From contig JALHNO010000013.1 in the NCBI GenBank assembly GCA_022843465.1, positions 36,138 to 100,137 on the forward strand: a stretch of 64,000 nt of DNA, written 5' to 3'. The notes below the pieces were generated by a model that saw only the letters and a list, made by a program, of their open reading frames with translations, made no database searches and was not told the origin of the DNA. Shown piece after piece: positions 16,799 to 25,708 of the stretch. The translations under genes were made by a program, and so were the position numbers. This stretch comes from Pseudomonadota bacterium. GTDB lineage: Bacteria; Pseudomonadota; Gammaproteobacteria; Xanthomonadales; Ahniellaceae. How positions within the stretch are numbered: the first letter of the stretch is position 1; every line of letters begins with the position of its first letter.

Positions 16799-17544
16799 AT
16801 GCCATTCTCCAAGAGATTCTGGCGACTGGTGTCACCGTACTTCCTGACGGCGAGCGGGTCCCTATCCACTCTGGCGTCGGGCCTGGAAGTGGGAGCGTGT
16901 TACTTGCGGCTGTCGAAGCGGCAAAGCCAAAGCTGGGCTGTGAAGTTGGTCTGGCATTTGGACTGAGCACTCTGTACATCCTTGATGCGATGCAAGCCCA
17001 CGGAGGCGGACGGCTGATTGGTGTGGATCCGGCTCAGCATGATGCGACTTGGAGGGGCGGTGGGCTGCACAATGTGCAACGTGCAGGGTTCGCGGATTAC
17101 TACGAGTTTCTGGAAGAAACGTCACAACTTGCCCTTCCAAAACTCGCCGGCTGCGGCACCCGAATACAGTTCGGCTTCATCGACGGTTGGCATACCTTCG
17201 ATCACGCACTGGTCGACTTCTTTTTTCTCGACATGATGATGGACGTCGGCGGTGTTGTGGTGCTTGACGATGTGGGTTACCCGGGATTGCAGCGACTGGC
17301 GCACTTCATTGTTAGCAACCGTGATTACAAGCTGCTCGCGCTTGATCGGCGCCCAATCCCGTCTGGCTGGCGAGTCACTGCCAAGTCAGGGGCTCAGCGC
17401 TTGTTGCGTCCCCTCGTGCGCGACAACCATTCGCCAACCATGGAAACGCTCAAGCTGCAGCAGCCGATCAACACGGCGCAGCTGATCGCCCTGCAAAAAC
17501 GTGGCGATGATCGTCGTCGCTTCGATCACTTCGTGCCCTTCTGA
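16795..17544 (+). CDS. Class I SAM-dependent methyltransferase (Methyltransf_24 type)
   Basis: A 249-residue protein with motif I-like CEVGLAFGLSTLYI at about residues 50-63, the acidic loop GVDPAQH, and IQFGFIDGWHTFDHALVDFFFLD, a signature of the class that acts on sugars or small acceptors. The start at 16795 has a good ribosome binding site (GGGAGG at 16782-16787). Base composition is lower in GC than in the flanking genes (33 of 60 bases on the line at 17101), suggesting separate ancestry. Substrate unknown. Confidence 0.82.
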   Translation: MNAILQEILATGVTVLPDGERVPIHSGVGPGSGSVLLAAVEAAKPKLGCEVGLAFGLSTLYILDAMQAHGGGRLIGVDPAQHDATWRGGGLHNVQRAGFADYYEFLEETSQLALPKLAGCGTRIQFGFIDGWHTFDHALVDFFFLDMMMDVGGVVVLDDVGYPGLQRLAHFIVSNRDYKLLALDRRPIPSGWRVTAKSGAQRLLRPLVRDNHSPTMETLKLQQPINTAQLIALQKRGDDRRRFDHFVPF

Positions 17545-17552
17545 GCGCGCGC

Positions 17553-18485
17553 ATGAGCAATCCGCATCCGCTCGTCAGTATCGTGATCCCTAGTTACAAC
17601 CAGGGGCGCTTTATCCGCGAGACCATCGCGTCCTGCCTGAGTCAGGATTACCGGCCGCTCGAAATTCTGGTGCTCGATGGTGCCTCCAAGGACGATACCG
17701 TTGCGGTGCTGAAGTCATTCGATGCAGCTGAACTGCAGTGGTGGAGCGAGCCTGACGGCGGCGTGGTGGATGCGGTCAACAAGGGGCTGGCGCGGGCGCA
17801 GGGTGCCATCCTCACGATCCAGAGTTCGGACGATGTGTTTCTGCCGGGCGCGATAACGGCGATGGTCGCGGCATTGCAGGCTGCACCGGAGGCTGGCCTG
17901 GTCTACGGCGACGTCGAGTTGATCGATGCCGATTCGCAGTTGATCGGCGCTGACGTGCAGGGCGATTTTGACTTCTGTGCCTACCTCGGCCGACTGCAGT
18001 ACATCCCGCAGCCCGGAACCTGCTTCACGCGTGCGGCCTATGCGGAGACCGGCGTCTGGCGGGACACCGTGAGCTACGCGGCCGATGCCGATTTCTGGAT
18101 GCGGATTGCGAGCCGCTTTCCGGTGCTGCATGTGGCGCGTTGCGTTGCACGCTATCGCTACCACGATGAGCAGCGCGATACCCAGCGCGCACGGATCGCC
18201 CGTGACTGGACCCAGGCCGTCAACGATCTGATCGCCAGCAACTTGCTCACGCCGAGACAGCGACGATATGCCCGCATGGGCAATCAGTTGGTCCGTCACC
18301 GCTACGCTGCGCCGCAGAACTGGATGGAGCGCACGCGTGCACTCTATGCGGCGGCATTGGCAAATCCACCGGGTCTCCTCGACGCCCGCTTTCCCAAACG
18401 CGAGCTGCTGCCGGGACGCGATCCGATCTGGCGCCAGTTGTCGCGACTGAAACGCTCGCTGGGCTTCCGGCCGAGAGTCGGATGA
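17553..18485 (+). CDS. Glycosyltransferase family 2
   Basis: A 310-residue GT-A inverting glycosyltransferase. The nucleotide-binding strand VSIVIPSYNQGRFI is at the N-terminus, the acidic metal-binding motif is the variant SSDDVF (about residue 92), and the acceptor region has AADADFWMRIA. The C-terminal third is basic and could contact the membrane. It ends in a 4-base overlap with the next gene. Donor and acceptor unknown. Confidence 0.9.
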   Translation: MSNPHPLVSIVIPSYNQGRFIRETIASCLSQDYRPLEILVLDGASKDDTVAVLKSFDAAELQWWSEPDGGVVDAVNKGLARAQGAILTIQSSDDVFLPGAITAMVAALQAAPEAGLVYGDVELIDADSQLIGADVQGDFDFCAYLGRLQYIPQPGTCFTRAAYAETGVWRDTVSYAADADFWMRIASRFPVLHVARCVARYRYHDEQRDTQRARIARDWTQAVNDLIASNLLTPRQRRYARMGNQLVRHRYAAPQNWMERTRALYAAALANPPGLLDARFPKRELLPGRDPIWRQLSRLKRSLGFRPRVG

Positions 18486-19549
18486 TGTCCGGACTGCAAC
18501 GCGCCCGTGGCCTGCTCGGTGTCGTCGTCAAGGATCTGCCGCGCTATCTGCCAGCCCTCCGACAGCGTTCGCCGCGCTATCTGGCGATCTGCAATCGCGG
18601 CGAGCAGCTGATCGCGGCGCCTGATGGCAGCGGGTACCGCTGCGACTGGCAATGGACTTCGGATCTGCGCGCGCCGCTGCAATTGCCGGTACTCGGGCGC
18701 AGGCTGATGCAACGCGCGCTGGCCGATCATCCGATCCGGCTGAATCCGCAACCGGACACGATGCCAGTAGCGCCCGAAGTAACTTTCATCATCGGGCACC
18801 GCGGCGACAGTCGCCTGCCATATCTGCTGAAGACACTCGAGAGCATCGCCGGCCAGCAGGGCGTCGCGTTCGAGTGCATCGTGGTCGAGCAGGACAGTGT
18901 GCCACGGCTCAGCGGTCGGCTACCTTCCTGGGTTCGCCATCTGCATACACCGCCGCCAGTCGCGAATATGCCGTATTGCCGGTCCTGGGCCTTCAATATC
19001 GGTGCCCGTGAAGCAAGCGGAGCGCTGCTGATCCTGCACGACAACGATCTGCTGGTATCGACCGACTATGCCGCCCGGTCGCTGGAGCGCATGCGGGCAG
19101 GCTTTGACGTGGTCAATCTGAAGCGCTTCGGCTTCTATCTGGGCGAGGCGCACACCCAGGCTGTTTTCGAGCGCGCAGTGTCTCTGACGGATCAGCCGCC
19201 AGAGAGCGTGGTGCAGAACATGCTGGGCGGCGGCAGCATCGCGATCGGGCGTTCGGCTTACCTGCGCATCGGCGGCATGGACGAGGGTTTTGTCGGCTGG
19301 GGTGGCGAAGACAACGAGTTCTGGGAGCGCGCCCAGACCCTGGATCTCTGGCCCTATGGCTGTCTGCCTTTGATTCATCTCTGGCATCCGTCACAGCCCG
19401 GCAAGTATCAGTCCGACAATCCCACGCTGGCGCGCCATCGCGCACGATCTGCAATCGATGCGGTGCGTCGCATCGAAGAACTCTCGGCCTTGCCCTGGGG
19501 CGATCGCAGCGGACCGCTGGGCTACGGCGGGGCAGCGGACAGTGGCTGA
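18482..19549 (+). CDS. GT2/galactosyltransferase-like glycosyltransferase
   Basis: A 355-residue protein. After about 95 residues of unassigned N-terminal sequence comes a GT-A fold (EVTFIIGHRGDSRL), a metal site of the form LHDNDLL at about residue 183, and the GMDEGFVGWGGEDNEFWER segment typical of the galactosyltransferase C-terminal (Glyco_transf_7C) region. The N-terminal domain may bind a partner or membrane. It overlaps the preceding GT2 gene by 4 bases and is followed by a 45-bp gap. Confidence 0.85.
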   Translation: MMSGLQRARGLLGVVVKDLPRYLPALRQRSPRYLAICNRGEQLIAAPDGSGYRCDWQWTSDLRAPLQLPVLGRRLMQRALADHPIRLNPQPDTMPVAPEVTFIIGHRGDSRLPYLLKTLESIAGQQGVAFECIVVEQDSVPRLSGRLPSWVRHLHTPPPVANMPYCRSWAFNIGAREASGALLILHDNDLLVSTDYAARSLERMRAGFDVVNLKRFGFYLGEAHTQAVFERAVSLTDQPPESVVQNMLGGGSIAIGRSAYLRIGGMDEGFVGWGGEDNEFWERAQTLDLWPYGCLPLIHLWHPSQPGKYQSDNPTLARHRARSAIDAVRRIEELSALPWGDRSGPLGYGGAADSG

Positions 19550-19594
19550 GCGGAGACCGCGGACTGTGGCCGAGTCGTCCATATGGGCGCAGCC

Positions 19595-21361
19595 ATGTGC
19601 GGTCTAGTCGGCTGGCTGTCAGCACCTGGAGTGGCAGCAGATCCGAACCTGCTCAGCTCCATGATGGATGCGATCGGCCATCGTGGTCCGGATGACCGCG
19701 GGTCCTACATCGATGACGACGCCGGCATCGCGCTCGGGCATTTGCGCCTGAGCATCATCGACCTCAGCTCGGCGAGCCATCAGCCCATGCGCGATGGCGG
19801 GTCCGGCGTGACGCTTGCCTACAATGGCGAGTTGTACAATTTCCGCCCGCTGCGTGCCGAACTGCAGTCGCTCGGTCATGTGTTCGCCTCGCAGGGCGAT
19901 ACCGAGGTGGTGCTGCGCAGTTATCTGCAATGGGGCATCGACTGCGTGCAGCGCTTTGCCGGCATGTTCGCGCTGGCCCTCTGGGATCCGCGCGGCCAGG
20001 TGCTGCACCTCGCGCGCGATGCAATGGGCATGAAGCCGCTGTATTACGTCGAACAGCCCGGCCGCCTGCTTTTCGCCTCCGAGGTCAAGGCCTTCAAGCG
20101 AGTGCCGGGATTGCATCTGCGCCCCTCGGCTTCGGGTCTGACCCAGTATCTGGAATTCGGCTATGTGTTCGATACCCATGAGACGATCTTCGAGGGCGTA
20201 CGCAAACTGCCACCGGGGTTTCGCGCCGAACTGAGGACGGGCAAGGCGCCCAACCTGGTGCGCTATTTCGATCCGCCTGCGCCCGATCCCGCCGACCGCC
20301 GTGATGAACAGAGCCGCGTCGATGAGTTGCAGGCCGTGCTGTCCGAAGTGACCGAGCAGCACCTGATTGCCGATGTCCCGGTCGGTCTGTTGCTGTCGGG
20401 TGGGCTGGATTCCAGTCTGATTGCTGCGCTGGCCGCGCGCAAATCCTCGGTGCTGACGATCAGCATGGGATTCTCCGACTCCGTCATCGACGAGCGGCCC
20501 CATGCGCGCGCGGTCGCTGACCATATCGGCTCGCGTCACCTCGAAGTGTTGATCACGCCCCAGCAGGTCATGCAGGAAGTCGTCGCGGGCGCCTGGGTGT
20601 TCGACGATCTGTTTGCTGACTGGGGCACGATCACCACGCGCCTGATGTACCGGCGTTGTCGCGAGCAGGGTGTCAAAGTGGTGCTGGTTGGCGAGGGCGC
20701 AGACGAAATTTTTGGTGGTTACGATGTCTTCCGATGCCCCGAGCGCCTTGGACTGTGGCAACTGTTTCGTCTGTACCAGCGCTATTCAGGACGTCGGCAT
20801 GGCAACCTCTTTGGTGCATTCCGCGAGTGTATGGTCAAGTATCAGCAAGCTGGGCAGGGCGATACCTTCCATGCGGTGAGGATGTTTGAGGCGCTTCGTC
20901 AGCTTCCAAACCAGTATGTGATGAAGGTGGACAAGGCGAGCATGGCCGAAAGTATCGAGGCAAGGGCCCCATATCTTGATCGCCGTGTCGCCGAGCTTGC
21001 GTTGCGGACTCCGCGTGAATGGCTGCTCCGTGATGACCAGAACAAATATCTACTGCGCGCACTTGCCAGGCGCGATGGGCTTCTTCCATCGTCCATCAGC
21101 AATCGGACCAAATTCGGTGGTTCGGTTGCCGCAAGTTGGATGGATGAGAACACAAAGTTCCGGGACTTCGCACGCGAGCGTCTCCTTGGTGGCGTCTGGT
21201 GTCGGAAGCTTGGCGTACTGTCTGATATGGAAGCCTATTTTAAGCGTGGGCGGCGCGGTCGTCCGTTCCCGTTCGCGATATCGCTTTATAGCAATCTGGC
21301 CTGGAGACTGCTGCTGCTCGAGTTGTGGTGGGAACATTACGCTGGTGCGGAAACTTCATGA
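19595..21361 (+). CDS. asnB: Asparagine synthase (glutamine-hydrolysing)-like, second copy
   Basis: A 588-residue protein. The start is placed at 19595 because the mature glutaminase needs Cys at position 2 (MCGLVGW); the 4-codon longer version from 19583 would mask it. The glutaminase domain (RGPDDRGSY, YNGELYNF) and synthetase domain (PVGLLLSGGLDSSLIAALA, GEGADEIFGGYDVF) are complete. It belongs to the same broad family as the gene at 9685 but they are clearly different proteins. Base composition falls from about 20650 to the end of the gene, so the 3' half looks recombined. Amidation of uronic acids in the glycan is the contextual hypothesis; plain asparagine synthesis is the alternative. 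Confidence 0.87.
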   Translation: MCGLVGWLSAPGVAADPNLLSSMMDAIGHRGPDDRGSYIDDDAGIALGHLRLSIIDLSSASHQPMRDGGSGVTLAYNGELYNFRPLRAELQSLGHVFASQGDTEVVLRSYLQWGIDCVQRFAGMFALALWDPRGQVLHLARDAMGMKPLYYVEQPGRLLFASEVKAFKRVPGLHLRPSASGLTQYLEFGYVFDTHETIFEGVRKLPPGFRAELRTGKAPNLVRYFDPPAPDPADRRDEQSRVDELQAVLSEVTEQHLIADVPVGLLLSGGLDSSLIAALAARKSSVLTISMGFSDSVIDERPHARAVADHIGSRHLEVLITPQQVMQEVVAGAWVFDDLFADWGTITTRLMYRRCREQGVKVVLVGEGADEIFGGYDVFRCPERLGLWQLFRLYQRYSGRRHGNLFGAFRECMVKYQQAGQGDTFHAVRMFEALRQLPNQYVMKVDKASMAESIEARAPYLDRRVAELALRTPREWLLRDDQNKYLLRALARRDGLLPSSISNRTKFGGSVAASWMDENTKFRDFARERLLGGVWCRKLGVLSDMEAYFKRGRRGRPFPFAISLYSNLAWRLLLLELWWEHYAGAETS

Positions 21362-22314
21362 TTGACGGGTTGGTCAGCACGGTGATCCCGGTTTTCAACC
21401 GCCCCGCGATGCTTCGAGAGGCGGTGGACAGCGTCCTGGCACAGACCTGGCGGCCGATTGAGATCGTCATCGTGGACGACGGTTCCACCGACGCCACGGC
21501 TGTCGTCGCCGAATCGCTACGTGCTGAGAATCCCTCGGTTGTGAAACTCCTCGCGCAAGCCAACGCTGGCCCGGGAGTCGCTCGTCAGCACGGGCTCACG
21601 CACAGCACTGGCGAGTTCGTCCAGTTCCTGGACAGCGATGATCTGCTGCTGCCCAAAAAGTTTTCGCTTCAGATCGCCGGACTGCGTGAGGATACGGCGG
21701 CCGGCATCAGCTATGGAAAGTCGTACGCCAGCACTGGCGGAGTGCGATCCGACAAGCCGGCGCAACGAACCGGGGAGGTATTCCGCACCCTGTTTCCGGC
21801 GCTGCTCCGAGAACCGATCTGGCCGACGATGACACCGCTCTATCGCCGCGCCTTGATCGATCGTATTGGACCGTGGCCCCGCGCGCGCCAGTTGGAAGAC
21901 TGGATCTACGACGCGCAGGCGGCAGAACTGGGTGTGGAGCTGCACTACGTCGACGACTACATTGCAGAGACCAGGGATCACACAGAGGCACGACTCTGCA
22001 GAGAGTGGATGAGCAATCCGGAAGGAATGAAGGAGCGGATCGCTGCCTACTTCGAGGTAATGATTCGCGCGAAGCGGGCTGGGGTTGAACGGGTTCATCC
22101 CGAGTACCAGCGCTTTGCCCGAAGCCTGTTCTGGATGGCGAGAAACGCTGGACGCTATGGATTGGAGTCAGAAGCGGAACGCCTGTTCCTGGCCGCGCGC
22201 GAGGAGACGCTTGCGCCCGGCTGGGACTATCGCTGCTTTGGGATCATGGCGAAGCTGCTTGGTTGGTCGCGTGTCAGCAGGCTGGCAGAGGGAATCAAGG
22301 GGCTGACTCGGTGA
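21358..22314 (+). CDS. Glycosyltransferase family 2
   Basis: A 318-residue GT-A glycosyltransferase starting MIDGLVSTVIPVFNRP, with the nucleotide-binding VIVDDGSTDAT at about residues 38-48 and the DxD-type motif LDSDDLL at about residue 93. A conserved QLEDWIYDAQAAELG segment provides the likely catalytic acid/base. Start 21358 is chosen from the ATGA overlap with asnB and the family N-terminus. It lies in the lower-GC part of the locus. Substrate unknown. Confidence 0.9.
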   Translation: MIDGLVSTVIPVFNRPAMLREAVDSVLAQTWRPIEIVIVDDGSTDATAVVAESLRAENPSVVKLLAQANAGPGVARQHGLTHSTGEFVQFLDSDDLLLPKKFSLQIAGLREDTAAGISYGKSYASTGGVRSDKPAQRTGEVFRTLFPALLREPIWPTMTPLYRRALIDRIGPWPRARQLEDWIYDAQAAELGVELHYVDDYIAETRDHTEARLCREWMSNPEGMKERIAAYFEVMIRAKRAGVERVHPEYQRFARSLFWMARNAGRYGLESEAERLFLAAREETLAPGWDYRCFGIMAKLLGWSRVSRLAEGIKGLTR

Positions 22315-23267
22315 ATACCGATGCGTCATCACAATCCGGTTCGTTGTCCAGTTCCGCGTCGGCGCCTCTGGTGTCGGTGGTCATGTCCGTCTTCAACGGT
22401 GCTGAAAGGCTCACCGATACCCTGGAGAGCGTGCTGGGGCAAACCGATGTCGCGCTTGAGCTTATTGTTGTGGACGACGGCTCAACGGACGCAACAGCCG
22501 AGATCCTGCGCCGCCATGCGGAAGCGGATTCCCGGCTGATCGTGATCAGTCAGCGCAATACCGGATTGACCCGGGCACTGATCGCCGGATGCGAAAGGGC
22601 CAAAGGGCAGTTCATCGCTCGCCAGGATGCCGATGACCTCGCGCTTCCAGGACGAATTCGGGCACAGGCTGAGTATCTGTTGCAGCACCCTGAAGTAGTG
22701 GCTGTGGCCGGTGGTGTCCGCTTCGTGGCCCCGCAAGGTGAAGTGCTCTTCGAGGTCATACCTCCCACGAGGCTGGTGATTGATCTACACATCGATAGAA
22801 TCAAGACTCCACCCTTGGTCGCGGCCATGTTCCGACGGGCCAGTTACCTGGAATGCGGGGGATTTCGACCTCGATTCGTCGTCGCCCAGGACGTGGATCT
22901 GTGGCTTCGGCTTGAGGAAGTCGGTCCATGTCATGGCATTGAAGATGTCTATTATGAGGCTCGCATGACGGTAGCCGGAATCAGCAGCAGCCGACGGGGT
23001 GCGCAACTCGAGCTGGCACGTCTCGCAATAGAGTGCGCCCGGCAGCGCCGAGGCGGAAATGGTGACATTCAAGTGCTCGAAGAATCTGTTCGATTGCCAG
23101 CCAGGGTCAAGGCTGCGTCGAACTCGACGCGAGCCGATTTCTACTATTTTCTGGGAGCTTGCTTGCGCCGCCGCAATGCTGCGGCTGCCCGCCGTTACTT
23201 TCGCCAGGCGCTTGCACTACGGCCATTCCATTTCAGGGCGCTGATTTCCTGGTTGGCAACTAGATGA
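22311..23267 (+). CDS. Glycosyltransferase family 2 with C-terminal helical extension
   Basis: A 318-residue protein starting at GTG 22311, which overlaps the previous stop (GTGA). After a Ser-rich leader of about 20 residues come VSVVMSVFNGAERL, VVDDGSTDAT and the metal motif RQDADDLA (about residue 102). AQDVDLWLRLEEVG follows as acceptor region. The last 60 residues (FYYFLGACLRRRNAAAARRYFRQALALRP in short pieces) resemble a TPR-like helix pair, seen in some polysaccharide GT2 enzymes. Donor and acceptor unknown. Confidence 0.88.
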   Translation: MNTDASSQSGSLSSSASAPLVSVVMSVFNGAERLTDTLESVLGQTDVALELIVVDDGSTDATAEILRRHAEADSRLIVISQRNTGLTRALIAGCERAKGQFIARQDADDLALPGRIRAQAEYLLQHPEVVAVAGGVRFVAPQGEVLFEVIPPTRLVIDLHIDRIKTPPLVAAMFRRASYLECGGFRPRFVVAQDVDLWLRLEEVGPCHGIEDVYYEARMTVAGISSSRRGAQLELARLAIECARQRRGGNGDIQVLEESVRLPARVKAASNSTRADFYYFLGACLRRRNAAAARRYFRQALALRPFHFRALISWLATR

Positions 23268-24064
23268 AGCCGCCTGTTTTCGACCCAGGCTTCGTCGAAG
23301 AGGTCGCCGCCCTCTACCGCCACGATATGCAGGAAATGTGGGATCCGAAGCTATGCCGGCACATCTGGAATCAGTACCACAATCAACTGGATATCTATCT
23401 GGGATTCGCGTGGGGCTCGCCGATGCGCATACTGGATGTGGGTTGCGCACAAGGAACCTTGGCGCTGCTGTTGGCAGAACGTGGACACAGGGTCACGGCA
23501 GTGGACATTCGACCGCAGTTTCTCGAGTACGCGAAAAGCCGGTACACCCACGGCGACATCCAGTTCCTTGCCGCCAATGTGCTGGAGGATGACCTACCTG
23601 GCGAATATGACCTGATCTTTGCCAACCAGATCATCGAGCATCTCGTTTTCCCGGAACTTCTGCTGACACGGCTGCGTGCGCTCCTGGTCCCGGGAGGCCG
23701 CCTCGTCACGACTACGCCAAATGGTAGCTACATCAAGAACAAGCTTCCTTCCTACGCCGATTTGGGTGATCCCGATGACTGGAAGGATCGACAGTTCACC
23801 GCCGACGGCGACGGACATTTCTTCGCGTATCGCGACGTCGAGCTTCGTCGCATCTATGAGGCCACTGGGTTTTCGAGGATAGAGATTCGCTACTTCGAGA
23901 CGCCGTTCATCAGCGGACACATGAAGGTACGGCATGTGCATGGCTTTGTGCCCGTGGGGGCATTGCGGTTTTTCGACCGTCTCGCCTTGCGTGTACCGGG
24001 CCTGCGTCAGCGGGTATCGCATCAGCTGCTTGTTACGGGCACTCGCAGTGTGGAGCCCGCGTGA
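23264..24064 (+). CDS. Class I SAM-dependent methyltransferase (Methyltransf_23/UbiG-like)
   Basis: A 266-residue protein with motif I LDVGCAQGTLALLLAERG (about residues 57-74), motif post-I VTAVDIRPQFLEYA, motif II DLIFANQIIEHL and motif III LVPGGRLVTTTPNGSY. The N-terminal part contains WNQYHNQLDIYLG, which is not assigned. It is the third methyltransferase in the operon and ends in an overlap with the acyltransferase gene. It may place a terminal or internal methyl group on the glycan; this is inference. Confidence 0.85.
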   Translation: MKPPVFDPGFVEEVAALYRHDMQEMWDPKLCRHIWNQYHNQLDIYLGFAWGSPMRILDVGCAQGTLALLLAERGHRVTAVDIRPQFLEYAKSRYTHGDIQFLAANVLEDDLPGEYDLIFANQIIEHLVFPELLLTRLRALLVPGGRLVTTTPNGSYIKNKLPSYADLGDPDDWKDRQFTADGDGHFFAYRDVELRRIYEATGFSRIEIRYFETPFISGHMKVRHVHGFVPVGALRFFDRLALRVPGLRQRVSHQLLVTGTRSVEPA

Positions 24065-24615
24065 TCGCCTGGACTGAGCGCAGGACGAGTGAGTATCGGG
24101 AGGTCTTCCTCGATCGAGTGCGCGCCTTGTTCTTGAGCGCGCGCGGAGCTCGGCTAGGGCATCGAAGCAGGGTGGGCCGAGGCTGCGTGGTAAGGAGACC
24201 CTGGCGCCTTGAGACCGGGACTCTGGTTCAACTGGAACATGCTGTATACATCAAGGCAACCGGTGATGAGGCGAGGATCGTGCGGGGCTCAAATGTCTTT
24301 GTTGGTTGTGGCTCTCAGTTCGACATCAGTGACAGTCTGAGCATTGGGGATGGCATACTGATCGCTCCGGGTTGCTTCATTACCGACCACAACCACCTGC
24401 ACGGCCGTCACGACACAGTCGCCGCACAGGGGTGCGTGGTATCCAGGGTGTCCATTGGAGATGATGTCTGGCTCGGTATCCGGGCTGTCATTCCGCCAGG
24501 CGTGACGATTGGCTCAGGTGCGGTCGTTGCGGCCGGCGCGGTCGTTACACGCGACGTCGCGCCCATGGCGATTGTCGCGGGGGTTCCGGCCCGTCTGATA
24601 GGACAAAGGAGCTGA
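24061..24615 (+). CDS. Hexapeptide-repeat acyltransferase (left-handed beta helix)
   Basis: A 184-residue protein, GTG start at 24061 overlapping the previous stop. The hexapeptide repeat region runs from about residue 75 to the end, with ITDHNHLH (catalytic His of the xenobiotic/maltose acetyltransferase type) and [22 protein letters not shown] followed by the closing [12 protein letters not shown]. It probably O-acetylates a sugar of the repeating unit or a nucleotide sugar. The N-terminal 60 residues are Arg-rich without recognised domain. Confidence 0.88.
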   Translation: MIAWTERRTSEYREVFLDRVRALFLSARGARLGHRSRVGRGCVVRRPWRLETGTLVQLEHAVYIKATGDEARIVRGSNVFVGCGSQFDISDSLSIGDGILIAPGCFITDHNHLHGRHDTVAAQGCVVSRVSIGDDVWLGIRAVIPPGVTIGSGAVVAAGAVVTRDVAPMAIVAGVPARLIGQRS

Positions 24616-24673
24616 TTCGTGCCGGGTGGCCGTTTCGCATTCCATATCAAGTTCCTCCCGCAGGTATGCATCA

Positions 24674-25708
24674 ATGAATACAGCTGAACAAAGCAGTCTG
24701 TTGAGGGGCGAGCCTCGACGTTGGCTGGTGACAGGTGCGGCGGGCTTTATCGGTAGCAACTTGCTCGAAGCCTTGTTGGCGCAAAACCAGGTGGTTGTGG
24801 GGCTGGACAATTTCTCCACAGGTTTTCGGCATAACCTGGATCAGATTCGGGCCAATGTGACCTCGAAGCAGTGGGCCGGACTCACCTTCATCGAGGGCGA
24901 CATTCGCGAGCTGGACATTTGCGCTGGAGCCTGCGCTGGTGTGGATGTCGTTCTTCATCAAGCTGCTCTGGGATCCGTGCCGAGGTCGATCCAGGATCCC
25001 ATTCTTACCCATGGATCAAACATCACCGGATCGCTGAACATGCTGGTCGCGGCTCGCGACGCTGGCGTCAAGCGCTTCGTCTACGCTGCCTCAAGTTCCA
25101 CTTACGGCGATCATCCCGGACTGCCCAAGGTCGAGGAAATCATCGGGCGACCGCTTTCACCCTACGCGGTTACCAAGTACGTGGCGGAACTCTATGCGGA
25201 TGTGTTCCAGCGCTGCTACGGACTGGACTCCATCGGACTACGCTACTTCAATGTGTTCGGCCGTCGACAACATCCCGATGGTGCCTATGCAGCGGTAATT
25301 CCGAAGTGGATTGCCCAACTGATCCGGGGTGAGCCGGTCCAGATTCACGGCGATGGCGAAACCAGCCGAGACTTCTGCTACGTGGATAACGTGGTCCAGG
25401 CCAACCTCAGAGCGGCAACCTGCACCGACCCGTCAGCGTTGAATCAGGTGTTCAATATTGCCGCAGGCGGCAGGACCACTCTGAACGAGTTGTTCAATGC
25501 CATACGCACAGGATTGGTTAGCGATTTCCCACATATTGCGCAAAGTCAGGCGCGCTACGGCGAGTTCCGGCCGGGCGATGTGCGACATTCACTGGCCGAT
25601 ATCTCGAAGGCTGAGCGACTGCTTGGATATCGCCCAACACACAGCATGACGGAAGGACTTACAGAAGCAATGGCGTGGTATGCAAAGAACGTGATTGCTT
25701 CCAACTGA
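24674..25708 (+). CDS. tviC: UDP-N-acetylglucosamine/uronic acid C4-epimerase, WbpP/TviC type
   Basis: A 344-residue extended SDR. The NAD-binding loop [16 protein letters not shown] is at about residues 20-35, the catalytic triad is visible in AASSSTYGD and [11 protein letters not shown], and [23 protein letters not shown] plus [14 protein letters not shown] are hallmarks of the WbpP/TviC clade. It interconverts UDP-GlcNAc/UDP-GalNAc or their uronic acids. Together with the dehydrogenase at 8363 it would supply UDP-GalNAcA. Start 24674 gives the family N-terminus; a GTG at 24626 would add 16 residues. The stop overlaps the next ATG by one base. Confidence 0.9.
   Translation: MNTAEQSSLLRGEPRRWLVTGAAGFIGSNLLEALLAQNQVVVGLDNFSTGFRHNLDQIRANVTSKQWAGLTFIEGDIRELDICAGACAGVDVVLHQAALGSVPRSIQDPILTHGSNITGSLNMLVAARDAGVKRFVYAASSSTYGDHPGLPKVEEIIGRPLSPYAVTKYVAELYADVFQRCYGLDSIGLRYFNVFGRRQHPDGAYAAVIPKWIAQLIRGEPVQIHGDGETSRDFCYVDNVVQANLRAATCTDPSALNQVFNIAAGGRTTLNELFNAIRTGLVSDFPHIAQSQARYGEFRPGDVRHSLADISKAERLLGYRPTHSMTEGLTEAMAWYAKNVIASN

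Noticed and set aside
19583-19594. Longer start of the second asparagine-synthase gene at 19583
   Set aside because: It would place four residues before the catalytic Cys, which must be at position 2 after Met for glutaminase activity, so the start at 19595 is preferred.
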